A stretch of 64,000 nucleotides of DNA from an uncultured Porphyromonadaceae bacterium (GTDB taxonomy: Bacteria; Bacteroidota; Bacteroidia; Bacteroidales; Muribaculaceae): assembly GCA_947175425.1 (NCBI GenBank), contig CAMWMR010000001.1, positions 62,001 to 126,000 of the forward strand, given 5' to 3'. Position numbers and translations under genes: made by a program. The stretch's first letter is position 1. Each line of letters begins with the position of its first letter. Of this stretch, positions 43,789 to 52,557 are shown piece after piece. Under the pieces are notes generated by a model. The model did not search any database and was not told where the DNA came from. It was given only the letters and a program-made list of their open reading frames with translations.

Positions 43789-45159
43789 TTACTGAATACT
43801 GAAAGTAAGTTTTATTTTTGAATCGTTGAGCCGTACTATAGCCATTGCAGGGCCTGCATAGTAGGGAAGAACTTCCGATTCGGTGTAGGATGTCGTGGTT
43901 GAGTAGCCTGTATTTGTAAGTTCTTCAAAATTTACTTGTACGGGCACCAAAGAGAAAGTTATATCATCTTCCGTAATTTCGTCTTTCTTTAATATTTCCA
44001 TAAGATATGCACGCATATTCGGGAAAGTGTACGAAAGGGTTGTTGCATCATATGCAGCATAGAAAGAGGTGATATTGTCGGGGAGCTTGTTTTTTGCAAA
44101 AAACTCGTCGCGCGAGCTTTTTGGTACTATCAGTACATAAGGAGGCGGAGTAACACCTCCGTTATTCTCAATAGTATCAACAGGGATTGAGAGTGTGAGA
44201 CTGTTGAGAACACCACGGCCGTTTGATTTGGTGTTGTAAGTATCGGCCAACTGCTGCGCAGGCATTGTAAATTCCATTTCACAGCCTGCGGGGGCAACGA
44301 GGAGATTTTCGCCTGCAGATATCTTATTTTTCAGATAATCTGACATTGAGTAATTAATATCATTATTATTAATTACTTCAGGAGCTACAAGCATATACTG
44401 ATGTACAGCATCAATGGTGTCCAGCTCGGTTTCTCCTTCGGGCAGATATATTTTGCGCATGTGGAATGCAAGCATAGTCGTTGAAATCAACGAAATGCGT
44501 CCGCTGCCGAAACTGGTTTTTATGTATGCCCCGGGAAATACTTTTTCGCTGAATATTTGTCCGTTTGCAAAATATTCGGGATTATTTTCATAGGCTCGGA
44601 ATATTCGGCGGCCTAATTCCACGGGGAGTTTTACACTGATATCGCGGTAATTTGTCAATGAAGCCGACGGGGCGTTGCTTACGGTGGCGTTGTAGATTGT
44701 GGAACCTAATGCCTGAGTATTGTAATATCCCTCGGGGTTGAAAGTACTGCTTAAATCGGAAGGAAGAGGTCGGGTCAGCTCGTATACTGTTACTCCCATG
44801 GGAGCCAATGAATCGCCTTTGATTGCATCGGCGGTATAGGTCATGGTGAGAAATACCGAATCAACATTGATTGTGGTGAAATTTGCGGTATCAAGTTCTG
44901 TGGCAGGCAGGAACTGACATACGGCATCGCTCCCGAGAGAACCATAATTGCTAATGTTTATTTTCCCTATAAGTTGTTGCGTTGTCTTTGGGAAAATAGC
45001 GTCCACCATTACAGTTTTTCCGGTTACGGTATATGCCGAGTCAATAATGATTTCGGCGGTAGAACCGGCAAGACCTGAGCCTATTGTGGATGTAGAGTCA
45101 TCACATGCGGCGAAAGATAATGCCGCAGCGATACATATGGGAATAAACGTGTGTTTCAT
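43789..45159 (-). CDS. DUF4270 lipoprotein
   Basis: 456 residues from the ATG at 45159, giving the signal MKHTFIPICIAAALSFAAC; an ATG 15 bases upstream is the alternative. The mature protein starts DDSTSTIGSGLAG and has the DUF4270 pattern: VDSVFLTMTYTADAIKGDS near 120-140, then alternating beta strands and the Ser/Thr-rich ends. Function is unknown. In Bacteroidota it often stands next to the short glycogen synthase-like gene, as here (glgA-like stop is 28 bases upstream), so the pair is probably one transcript. Confidence 0.88.
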   Translation of the reverse strand: MKHTFIPICIAAALSFAACDDSTSTIGSGLAGSTAEIIIDSAYTVTGKTVMVDAIFPKTTQQLIGKINISNYGSLGSDAVCQFLPATELDTANFTTINVDSVFLTMTYTADAIKGDSLAPMGVTVYELTRPLPSDLSSTFNPEGYYNTQALGSTIYNATVSNAPSASLTNYRDISVKLPVELGRRIFRAYENNPEYFANGQIFSEKVFPGAYIKTSFGSGRISLISTTMLAFHMRKIYLPEGETELDTIDAVHQYMLVAPEVINNNDINYSMSDYLKNKISAGENLLVAPAGCEMEFTMPAQQLADTYNTKSNGRGVLNSLTLSIPVDTIENNGGVTPPPYVLIVPKSSRDEFFAKNKLPDNITSFYAAYDATTLSYTFPNMRAYLMEILKKDEITEDDITFSLVPVQVNFEELTNTGYSTTTSYTESEVLPYYAGPAMAIVRLNDSKIKLTFSIQ

Positions 45160-45187
45160 GTTGGAATTACACATTCGTTTTTCGTAA

Positions 45188-46003
45188 TCAAAGAGATTTG
45201 TAGAATTGAGCGTATGCTTCGGCAAAAGCCTCTTCTCCGGGATATTCCAAAAGCGGTTTGCCGGAATTTTTGGCATATTCTATTAGCGCAGGGTCTATAT
45301 TTTCGGAGCTTATGGCAATTGCATCGGCAAAGTCTATGGCCATTTTATTAAGAGCGGTATAATTAATTTCGCCGTTCTCGTTAATCAAAGACTTGAGATG
45401 CTCCTTTGTGAACCCTTCTTCCAAAAGCTTGCGTTCCATTTCCGGGTTAAGCTTTTCGTTGTGCTCATCGGCAAAAAGGGAGTAAACTACTTTACAGCTG
45501 CGGAAAGCAGGGTCTTCGTTATAAATGTGCTTGAGGTAGAGGGGAATGAGAGCTGTAATCCAACCGACACAATGAACAATGTCGGGTTCCCAGCGCAGTT
45601 TCTTTACAGTTTCCACCACGCCGCGTACAAAAAATATTGTGCGTTCATCGTTGGTGTCGACATGTTCGATAGTTTCAAGTAACTGTCCGGCTCCCTGACG
45701 GAAGAAGTAGTCGTCGTTATCAATAAAATAAACCTGAAGACGGGTTGGCTGCAGGGTGGCAACTTTAATGATAAGCGGGTGGTCGGTATCGTCAATGACA
45801 ATATTAAGCCCCGAGAGCCTTATCACTTCGTGAAGCTGATTCCTGCGCTCGTTGATAGCGCCATACTTAGGCATGAAGGTGCGCACTTCGGCACCTTTTT
45901 CCTGCATGCCCTGAGAGAGCTTGCGGCCAAAAAGCGACATCGGGGTCGCGGGCAGATAGGGTTCAATCTCTTGCGAGACGTAAAGCACTTTTTTAACGTC
46001 CAT
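45188..46003 (-). CDS. Glycogen synthase-like protein (GT5 N-terminal half only)
   Basis: 271 residues, related to the N-terminal Rossmann domain of GT5 starch/glycogen synthases (KVLYVSQEIEPYLPATPMS, then AEVRTFMPKYG, and CVGWITALIPLYLKHIY). Full GT5 enzymes are about 480 residues with a second domain that binds ADP-glucose; that domain is missing. The KTGG donor-binding motif is also absent, reading LPATPMS. Catalytic activity is therefore doubtful despite the usual annotation. The name recurs in Bacteroidota for this short protein. It is upstream of DUF4270. Confidence 0.8.
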   Translation of the reverse strand: MDVKKVLYVSQEIEPYLPATPMSLFGRKLSQGMQEKGAEVRTFMPKYGAINERRNQLHEVIRLSGLNIVIDDTDHPLIIKVATLQPTRLQVYFIDNDDYFFRQGAGQLLETIEHVDTNDERTIFFVRGVVETVKKLRWEPDIVHCVGWITALIPLYLKHIYNEDPAFRSCKVVYSLFADEHNEKLNPEMERKLLEEGFTKEHLKSLINENGEINYTALNKMAIDFADAIAISSENIDPALIEYAKNSGKPLLEYPGEEAFAEAYAQFYKSL

Positions 46004-46049
46004 TCTCGGATATTTGTGGAGAGAGATTTTTATGTTTATAAAATCCTTG

Positions 46050-46057
46050 CAAATTTA
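46050..46057 (-). promoter_or_regulatory. Likely -7 element for the GT5-like/DUF4270 unit
   Basis: On the minus strand TAAATTTG, an exact match to TAnnTTTG, with a start predicted near 46043 and a leader of about 40 bases. The -33 region reads ATG rather than TTG. Confidence 0.5.
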
Positions 46058-46156
46058 GCTAAAAAAATCGGGAATACATGGATATGTTCCTTTAAACAGC
46101 TCGATTTTTTGACTTTTTAAGAGTATAATTCCAACTGTTACGAGCATAGGTAAACT

Positions 46157-46209
46157 CAAATATCGATAACGGTCATCTTCAATATAAACACAACCGTTAT
46201 CGATATTTG
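46157..46209. repeat. 17-bp perfect inverted repeat in intergenic region
   Basis: CAAATATCGATAACGGT at 46157-46173 is the exact reverse complement of 46193-46209; the 19-base loop is AT-rich. There is no T run after it on either strand, so it is not a standard terminator. It lies just beyond the end of the minus-strand lipoprotein gene at 46227 and upstream of the GT5-like gene. Confidence 0.85.
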
Positions 46210-46226
46210 CTTATATTCATAGCTTG

Positions 46227-46625
46227 TTATTGAGTGAATTGAGTTACCCGAATTTCTTGCTCGGCGTTTCCGGAGTATAGATAGAGGTATAAAATCCGCT
46301 TCTGATCGGTTAGGTTGGGCTCTGCCGTCAGGACAAGTTTATTGGCAATCGAATAATATTTGACATTCAACCACTCTGTTGTAACTTCAATACATTCGGG
46401 ATTTTCTATATATAAAGGGCTGCTGTTCCCTTCGCCGTTATAATCAAGCAGTTCAATCTGTTTTATTGTCGGAGTCAAATCGTTACTGCTTTCAAGCTCA
46501 ATGGTTCCTCCTTTATCCGAAATTTCAATTTTGGAGGGAAAGCCGAAGTTTTCCTCTTTCTCACATGAAATACACAGGCAGGAGAACACGATACAAGTCA
46601 ATAGTGTTAATAGAGGTTTCTTCAT
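46227..46625 (-). CDS. Small lipoprotein of unknown function
   Basis: 132 residues from the ATG at 46625, which gives a lipoprotein signal MKKPLLTLLTCIVFSCLCISC. The frame continues upstream into the preceding gene, but only this start gives a signal. The mature part is beta-rich (FGFPSKIEISDKGGTIELES; WLNVKYYSIANKLVLTAEPN), resembling small bacterial Ig-like or BACON-type folds; that resemblance is weak. It starts 10 bases after the DUF4377 gene stop, so the two form an operon. Confidence 0.75.
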   Translation of the reverse strand: MKKPLLTLLTCIVFSCLCISCEKEENFGFPSKIEISDKGGTIELESSNDLTPTIKQIELLDYNGEGNSSPLYIENPECIEVTTEWLNVKYYSIANKLVLTAEPNLTDQKRILYLYLYSGNAEQEIRVTQFTQ

Positions 46626-46635
46626 AGTGTCATTA

Positions 46636-47466
46636 TTATTCTTTGCGTATGGTGAAATGTACTTTCTGAAGCCCGTAACCTCTGACATTCGCAAGTACAA
46701 GGCCATATTCAAGTGTTCTGCCGGATTCGTATTCTGCTACAATTTCATCATACAGTTCTTGAGAGATTATATCTTTGAGATAGAGAGTTCCGCGGGTAAG
46801 TGCAACTTTTTCAATCTTATCGGTAACCGGTGACAGCACATAGGCGTAAGATGCCATTTTGCCGATACGATTGAACTCAAGAAAATCGGGAGAACTTTTG
46901 TCAATAGCAAATTCAAGACGGATAGCGGCAAAACTCATGTCGAGCGTTATATCGCCTTCTTTGTAATCTGCATAGTGTAATTTCCCGTCGGCACTGATTA
47001 CAAAACTGTCTTTATAAATGTTGTAGATATGATAAGGGCATCTGTCTTCATACGGGATGTCCTCTTCTTTATTGACTATAATTTTATTGTCTTCTTTTGG
47101 TTCTTCCGGCCATATCCGGTCTTCCAGAATTTCAAGAAGCCGGTAGGTGTAGGAGCTTGCATCGGCAGGAGGATTGGCGAGAATTGTTCGGCGTACTTTT
47201 AGAGTGTACATGTGTCCCGGCTCATAATTGAATCCTTCTATTGCTGTCATGGATAAATTGCGCCATACTCCGGGGAAATCTTCGTCCATAACACGCATAC
47301 ATGGTATGGGGTATTTCCCTTCGTCATCAAAAATGTCGTACATTACTCCGGGTTCTTCGGAAACAGACATGATAATGTCTTTTGTTTTGTCTGTAAGGTC
47401 ATTGCCCTTATCGCATGCAATAGCTAAAACGCATGCTAAAAGAATTGTAATGGTTAGTTTTTGCAT
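46636..47466 (-). CDS. DUF4377-containing lipoprotein
   Basis: 276 residues. The signal is MQKLTITILLACVLAIAC (lipobox AIAC). Residues about 45-115 follow the DUF4377 pattern, a Cys in the IPCMRV segment, then MTAIEGFNYEPGHMYTLKV and PPADASSYTYRLLEILE. The C-terminal half, residues about 125-276, shows strands and helices of no family I can name. Probably anchored in the outer membrane or periplasmic side; function unknown. The next gene (46227-46625) begins 10 bases later. Confidence 0.78.
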   Translation of the reverse strand: MQKLTITILLACVLAIACDKGNDLTDKTKDIIMSVSEEPGVMYDIFDDEGKYPIPCMRVMDEDFPGVWRNLSMTAIEGFNYEPGHMYTLKVRRTILANPPADASSYTYRLLEILEDRIWPEEPKEDNKIIVNKEEDIPYEDRCPYHIYNIYKDSFVISADGKLHYADYKEGDITLDMSFAAIRLEFAIDKSSPDFLEFNRIGKMASYAYVLSPVTDKIEKVALTRGTLYLKDIISQELYDEIVAEYESGRTLEYGLVLANVRGYGLQKVHFTIRKE

Positions 47467-47573
47467 TTTTAGGTTTAAATTAGAGAGTTATAGTGTAAAA
47501 AGAGCCTGCTATGCCACATCCGGATTGAGATGTAAAACTAAATTTCGAAGACTCATCCTTGCCTAAGGTGTGG

Positions 47574-47581
47574 CAAAGTTA
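47574..47581 (-). promoter_or_regulatory. Likely -7 element for the DUF4377 operon
   Basis: On the minus strand TAACTTTG, exact to the consensus, about 108 bases before the ATG at 47466. No TTG at the right distance upstream; the -33 region is weak. Confidence 0.5.
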
Positions 47582-47638
47582 AGTGTTTTTTTCCAAAAAT
47601 CATATATTGAAAATATTATTTTTGACGGCACATTGTAG

Positions 47639-47681
47639 AATGCAAAAAAAAGCAAGCCCGCAGGCCTGCCTTTTTTGCATT
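47639..47681 (-). terminator. Bidirectional terminator after the EF-G2 gene
   Basis: Outer arms AATGCAAAAAA and TTTTTTGCATT and an inner stem GCAAGCC/GGCCTGC (47652-47658 with 47663-47669, one wobble) flanked by A8 and T6 runs. It lies just past the EF-G-like stop. Confidence 0.9.
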
Positions 47682-47690
47682 GAATTAAAT

Positions 47691-49847
47691 TTATTCTTCG
47701 GTATTCTTCTCGGCATATTCGCGCAGGAGTTTGTCCTGGACGTCGGAGGGAACGAGTTCGTAGGATGCGAACCGCATGGTGAACGAGGAACGTCCTCCGG
47801 TAATCGAGCTGAGAGATGTAGAGTAGGATGACATTTCTTTCAAGGGAACTTTGGCAGAGATTTTTTCAAATCCGTTTTCGCTTGACATACCCATGATTAT
47901 GGCGCGTCGTCCTTGTAAATCACTCATTACATCACCCATTACGTCGCCGGGAACCATTACTTCCACATCGTAAACAGGTTCAAGCACTTTGGGATTTGCG
48001 TCGCGGAAAGCCTGGCTGAAAGCATTACGTCCGGCAAGACGGAATGATATTTCGTTTGAGTCTACCGGGTGCATCTTGCCATCGTAAATACATACACGGA
48101 CATCACGGGCATAAGATCCTGTTAACGGGCCTTGTTCCATGCGATCCATAAGGCCTTTGACAATTGCGGGAATGAAGCGAGCGTCGATAGCACCGCCTAC
48201 AATGCAGTTGCAGACAACGAGTTTACCGCCCCATGCCAAAGGAATTTCCTGTGTGTCGCGCACGTTCATCTTGAATTCCTGGTTACCAAAGCGGAATGTG
48301 TCGGGTGCAGGCATTCCCTCGGTGTAGGGTTCTACAATGAGGTGTACCTCGCCGAATTGTCCGGCACCGCCTGACTGTTTTTTGTGACGATAGTCGGCAC
48401 GTGCAGCTTTGGTAATAGTTTCGCGATAGGGAATTTTGGGCTCTTCGAACACAATGGGGAGTTTGTCGTTATTCTCAACTCGCCATTTGAGAGTGCGGAG
48501 GTGGAATTCGCCTTGTCCTGAGAGAATGGTCTGTTTCAGTTCTTTGGACTGAACAACTTGCCATGTTGGATCCTCTTCGTGCATGCGTGTGAGAATCATG
48601 CTGAGTTTTTCGGCATCACTTTCGGTTACGGGACGAATGGCTCGCTGATATTTTGGCTCGGGATATTTTATGAAATCGAAAGCTATTTCGCATCCTTTTT
48701 CATCGAGTGTATTGCCTGTGCGAACGTCCTTAAGTTTTACAGAAGCACCGATGTCACCTGCCACGAGTTCGTCGACAGCAGTGCGTATTTGACCGCACAC
48801 ACAGAATAACTGAGCAAAACGTTCTTTGCTTCCGCGTGTAATATTTTCGAGGTCGGCACCGGCTTTAAGTGTGCCCGACATTACTTTGAAGTAAGAAACT
48901 TCGCCGATATGAGGTTCAACTGTTGTCTTGAAAACGAAGATGCTGAGAGGTCCGTTGGCGTCGGGTTTTACTTCGTTGCCGGCGGTGTCTACAGGTGCAG
49001 GCATGTCGTCCACAAAAGGTACTACATTGCCCAGGAATTCCATCATACGACGTACTCCCATGTCCTTTTCAGCGCTGACGCAGAAGAGGGGATAGATGGA
49101 CCGGTCAACAAGCCCCTTGCGGATACCCATGCGTAGTTCATCCTCGGTAAGGTGTTCGGTTTCGAAGAATTTTTCCATGAGAGTTTCGTCGTTTTCAGCA
49201 GCAGCTTCAACGAGCGCACGGTGATATTCCAGTGCACGGTCGTGTTCTTCGGCCGGAATTTCTTCGATTGTGGGAGTTCCTCCTTCGGGACCCCATGAAT
49301 ATTTTTTCATGAGGAGCACGTCGATCATTGCATTGAAGCCCGGACCACAGGCAAGAGGATATTGAACGGGTACGACTTTCGAGCCGAAAACATCGCGCAT
49401 CTGTTCAAGTACGTTCTCGTAATCGGCTTTTTCGCCATCGAGCTGGTTGAGGGCGAATATTATAGGTTTCTTTAGGGATGAGGCGGTTCGGAAAATGTTT
49501 TGAGTGCCCACTTCCACACCGTACTGAGCATTAACAACAATAACGCCGGTATCGGTTACATTGAGTGCTGTAATTGCATTTCCTACGAAGTCTTCGGCTC
49601 CGGGACAGTCAATTACATTCAGTTTCTTGTTGAGGAACTCGGCATAGAATACTGTTGAAAAAACGGAATAGCCGTATTCTTTTTCAACGGGGAAGTAGTC
49701 GCAAACTGTGTTGTTGGCGGTTACTGCGCCGCGGCGTTTTATAACTCCACACTCGTAGAGCATAGCTTCTGCGAGCGTGGTTTTACCGGAGCCTTTGCTT
49801 CCTAACAAGGCTATGTTTTTGATTTCTTTGGTTGAGTATATCTTCAT
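47691..49847 (-). CDS. fusA2: EF-G paralog, EF-G2 type, predicted GTPase-deficient
   Basis: 718 residues, all EF-G domains present. The G domain deviates: G1 is GSKGSGKT (16-23), switch I reads EYGYSV where RGITI is usual, G3 is DCPGA (80-84) with Ala84 where EF-G has the catalytic His of DTPGH, and G4 is NQLD (133-136) rather than NKxD. Domain IV (YRHKKQSGGAGQFGEV) and domain V are intact. This matches the EF-G2 paralog of Bacteroides thetaiotaomicron, reported to translocate without GTP hydrolysis and to be needed for gut colonisation. It is divergent from lon, with 292 bases between them. Confidence 0.9.
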   Translation of the reverse strand: MKIYSTKEIKNIALLGSKGSGKTTLAEAMLYECGVIKRRGAVTANNTVCDYFPVEKEYGYSVFSTVFYAEFLNKKLNVIDCPGAEDFVGNAITALNVTDTGVIVVNAQYGVEVGTQNIFRTASSLKKPIIFALNQLDGEKADYENVLEQMRDVFGSKVVPVQYPLACGPGFNAMIDVLLMKKYSWGPEGGTPTIEEIPAEEHDRALEYHRALVEAAAENDETLMEKFFETEHLTEDELRMGIRKGLVDRSIYPLFCVSAEKDMGVRRMMEFLGNVVPFVDDMPAPVDTAGNEVKPDANGPLSIFVFKTTVEPHIGEVSYFKVMSGTLKAGADLENITRGSKERFAQLFCVCGQIRTAVDELVAGDIGASVKLKDVRTGNTLDEKGCEIAFDFIKYPEPKYQRAIRPVTESDAEKLSMILTRMHEEDPTWQVVQSKELKQTILSGQGEFHLRTLKWRVENNDKLPIVFEEPKIPYRETITKAARADYRHKKQSGGAGQFGEVHLIVEPYTEGMPAPDTFRFGNQEFKMNVRDTQEIPLAWGGKLVVCNCIVGGAIDARFIPAIVKGLMDRMEQGPLTGSYARDVRVCIYDGKMHPVDSNEISFRLAGRNAFSQAFRDANPKVLEPVYDVEVMVPGDVMGDVMSDLQGRRAIIMGMSSENGFEKISAKVPLKEMSSYSTSLSSITGGRSSFTMRFASYELVPSDVQDKLLREYAEKNTEE

Positions 49848-50050
49848 AATATAATAGTTTGGTTTTTGTAGTATAGGGTTGACAGATAGGTGTAATTTGT
49901 ATTTGCGGCTGCAATTTATAAATAATTTTCCTCAAAAACCTCATTTTTGTATATGTTTAAAAACACAATTCTATGACATAAAACGGGTGTTTTAGAAATA
50001 TTCTACTAATAAAAAGAGATAAAAAAAGTACGTAATCGCGCAAAATTGCG

Positions 50051-50058
50051 TAATTTTG
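50051..50058 (+). promoter_or_regulatory. Probable lon promoter -7 element
   Basis: TAATTTTG, exact to the consensus; start expected near 50065, leader about 75 bases. The -33 region is not TTG. The 292-base gap to the divergent EF-G2 gene holds no other clear element; no EF-G2 promoter was recognised in it. Confidence 0.5.
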
Positions 50059-50139
50059 GCATAGCTTTTGCTATAGGGTATGAGAGGCGTCGTTATTGGC
50101 GCGTCTTTTTACTTCTAAACGATTTTTGACAGATTTTTT

Positions 50140-52557
50140 ATGAAAGACAATAATATTGAAGACCTCGGAGCAGGCTTCCAAAAGATAGAAATAGATTTAT
50201 CCCGCTTTAATTCGGAGCCTGATTTGAACAGCCTTCCCATTCTGCCTACCCGCAATCTGGTTTTGTTTCCCGGACTGACAATTTCTTTTGAGTTGGGGCG
50301 GGAGAGTGCATATGAACTTGCCCGTATGGCACACGATTTTGCACTACCGATAGGCGTGGTTTGTCAGCTGTCTCCCGACGAAGAAAAGCCTGCCGTTACA
50401 ACCGGACTATATAAATATGGTGTAATAGCAGATGTTTTGGCTATATTCGACCGCCCCGACGGTACTCATGGAGCTTTGGTGCGTTCACGCTCGCGCTTCC
50501 GAATTTTAGGAAAAGGCATGGCGGGCGAAAGTATGTTGCCCGGCTTACATGCACGGGTACGGACTCTGCCTGATGTTGTGGAAAAAGACAGTTCCGAGTT
50601 TACGCTTGCCATTGATGAACTTAAGAAACTTGCTGCAAAAGTGCTTAAGGATGCGCAGCCGGTTGAACTCCGCACGGCATGGAAACAGATTGATGACAAT
50701 GAGACATTGGTAAATTTCCTTTGTACGAACACTCCTTTTGAAAATGCAAATAAAGTTGCGTTACTTGCCAAGCAATCGGTTACGGAACGCTGCATCGGCC
50801 TTATGGGAGAACTGAATATTTTTAACGAGAGGTTGAAAATAACCGAGGAAATAGCCAACAAGGCGCGCATGAGTATGGAGGAGAATCAGCGAAATGCGTT
50901 TCTTCAGCAACAGATGGAAGCTATCAGGGATACTCTTTACGGCGATGTTGATGAAGTTGATGAACTCCTTGAAAAGGCAAATAATGCCGGAATGCCGGAG
51001 GCTGTGCTGACTCTCTTTAAAAAGGAGTCGGAAAAACTGAGACGTTTTAACCCTAACTCGCCCGATTATTCGGTTCTATACAGCTATCTCGATCTACTTC
51101 ATCAGTTGCCGTGGAATAAGCAGACTCCGCTCAGCAGCGATTTTAAACTTGCAGAGGAAATTCTGCATGCCGATCATTATGGGTTGGAAAAGGTAAAGGA
51201 GCGAATCGTAGAGCAGTTGGCTGTTATGATGCACAATCCAACCGGTAAATCTCCTATTATATGCTTGGTTGGTGCTCCCGGAGTGGGAAAAACGTCAATC
51301 GGAAAGTCTGTGGCAAGAGCTTTGGGTCGCAAGTACGAGCGTGTGTCGTTTGGCGGTTTGCATGATGAAGCTGAAATTCGCGGTCACCGTCGTACATATA
51401 TAGGTGCAATGCCCGGCCGTATAATTGATGCAATAAAACGAGCAGGAGTTAATAATCCGGTTCTGCTGTTGGACGAAATTGATAAAATTGGAAATGATTA
51501 TAAAGGAGATCCTGCCGCAGCCTTGCTGGAAGTCCTGGATCCCGAACAGAACTGCCATTTCCATGACAATTATATCGATGTGGATTTCGATCTCTCCAAT
51601 GTGTTGTTCATAGCAACGGCCAACTCGTTGTCATCAATTCCCCGTCCCCTGCTTGACCGCATGGAAATAATTGATATCCCCGGGTATCTGTTGGAAGAAA
51701 AAATGGAAATAGCCCGCAGGCATCTCATTCCACGCTTGAGCAAGGAGCTTGAAATCGACGGCCTTGATTTGAGCGACGCAGCGCTTACAGCTGTTATTAG
51801 AAACTATACGGCAGAAAGCGGTGTGCGTGGTTTGGAAAAGAAACTTGCCGCTCTTGCTCGAAAAAAAGTTCTTGCTCAAATGAAAAAAACGGATTTCCCC
51901 GAAAAAGTTGAACCGGAGAATCTTTATGAGCTCTTGGGTTTGGCTCCTTATATGGCCGAGAAATATGAAGGCAATGACTTTGCAGGTCTTGTTACCGGTC
52001 TTGCATGGACTGAAGTTGGCGGAGAGATTCTGATGGTTGAATCTTCGGCAGCTCCGTCAAAAGCTCCTGCTTTAACACTGACGGGCAAGCTTGGCGATGT
52101 AATGAAAGAATCGGCAAGTATTGCATTCCAGTGGGTTAAAAGCAATGCGCGTAAACTTGGTATTGATTCAGGTATCTTTGAACACTATTCCATTCATGTG
52201 CACTTCCCTGAAGGCGCTGTTCCCAAGGACGGTCCTTCGGCCGGCATAACCATAGCAACATCGCTGGTATCTTTGCTCAAACAATGCAAAGTAGCTCCCA
52301 AAATTGCAATGACCGGAGAAATAACTCTAAGAGGTAAGGTATTGCCGGTTGGTGGTATACGCGAGAAGATTCTTGCAGCTAAACGAGCCGGAATCGATAC
52401 ATTGATAATGAGTATTGAGAATAAGCGCGACATCGACGACATGCCTCAGCAATATCGCGAAGGCTTGTCATTCCATTTTGTCAAGACGGTTGATGATGTA
52501 ATTGCTGTTGCGGTTACTGATCAAAAAGTCGATAATCCAATCGAATTCGGGATATGA
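50140..52557 (+). CDS. lon: Lon ATP-dependent protease
   Basis: 805 residues: LON substrate-binding domain (LPILPTRNLVLFPGLTISFE), AAA+ domain with Walker A GAPGVGKTSIGKS and Walker B VLLLDEIDKIG, and the Ser-Lys protease. The nucleophile is S700 in KDGPSAGIT and its partner K743 in GGIREKILAAKRAG, the same 43-residue spacing as E. coli Lon. It degrades misfolded and regulatory proteins. The ATG is the first after the promoter, and the hydrolase gene overlaps its stop by 4 bases. Confidence 0.97.
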   Translation: MKDNNIEDLGAGFQKIEIDLSRFNSEPDLNSLPILPTRNLVLFPGLTISFELGRESAYELARMAHDFALPIGVVCQLSPDEEKPAVTTGLYKYGVIADVLAIFDRPDGTHGALVRSRSRFRILGKGMAGESMLPGLHARVRTLPDVVEKDSSEFTLAIDELKKLAAKVLKDAQPVELRTAWKQIDDNETLVNFLCTNTPFENANKVALLAKQSVTERCIGLMGELNIFNERLKITEEIANKARMSMEENQRNAFLQQQMEAIRDTLYGDVDEVDELLEKANNAGMPEAVLTLFKKESEKLRRFNPNSPDYSVLYSYLDLLHQLPWNKQTPLSSDFKLAEEILHADHYGLEKVKERIVEQLAVMMHNPTGKSPIICLVGAPGVGKTSIGKSVARALGRKYERVSFGGLHDEAEIRGHRRTYIGAMPGRIIDAIKRAGVNNPVLLLDEIDKIGNDYKGDPAAALLEVLDPEQNCHFHDNYIDVDFDLSNVLFIATANSLSSIPRPLLDRMEIIDIPGYLLEEKMEIARRHLIPRLSKELEIDGLDLSDAALTAVIRNYTAESGVRGLEKKLAALARKKVLAQMKKTDFPEKVEPENLYELLGLAPYMAEKYEGNDFAGLVTGLAWTEVGGEILMVESSAAPSKAPALTLTGKLGDVMKESASIAFQWVKSNARKLGIDSGIFEHYSIHVHFPEGAVPKDGPSAGITIATSLVSLLKQCKVAPKIAMTGEITLRGKVLPVGGIREKILAAKRAGIDTLIMSIENKRDIDDMPQQYREGLSFHFVKTVDDVIAVAVTDQKVDNPIEFGI

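Noticed and set aside
50080-50112. Attenuator-like hairpin in the lon leader
   Set aside because: GGCGTC and GCGCGTC before CTTTTT are mostly a direct repeat; only about 5-6 weak pairs can form.
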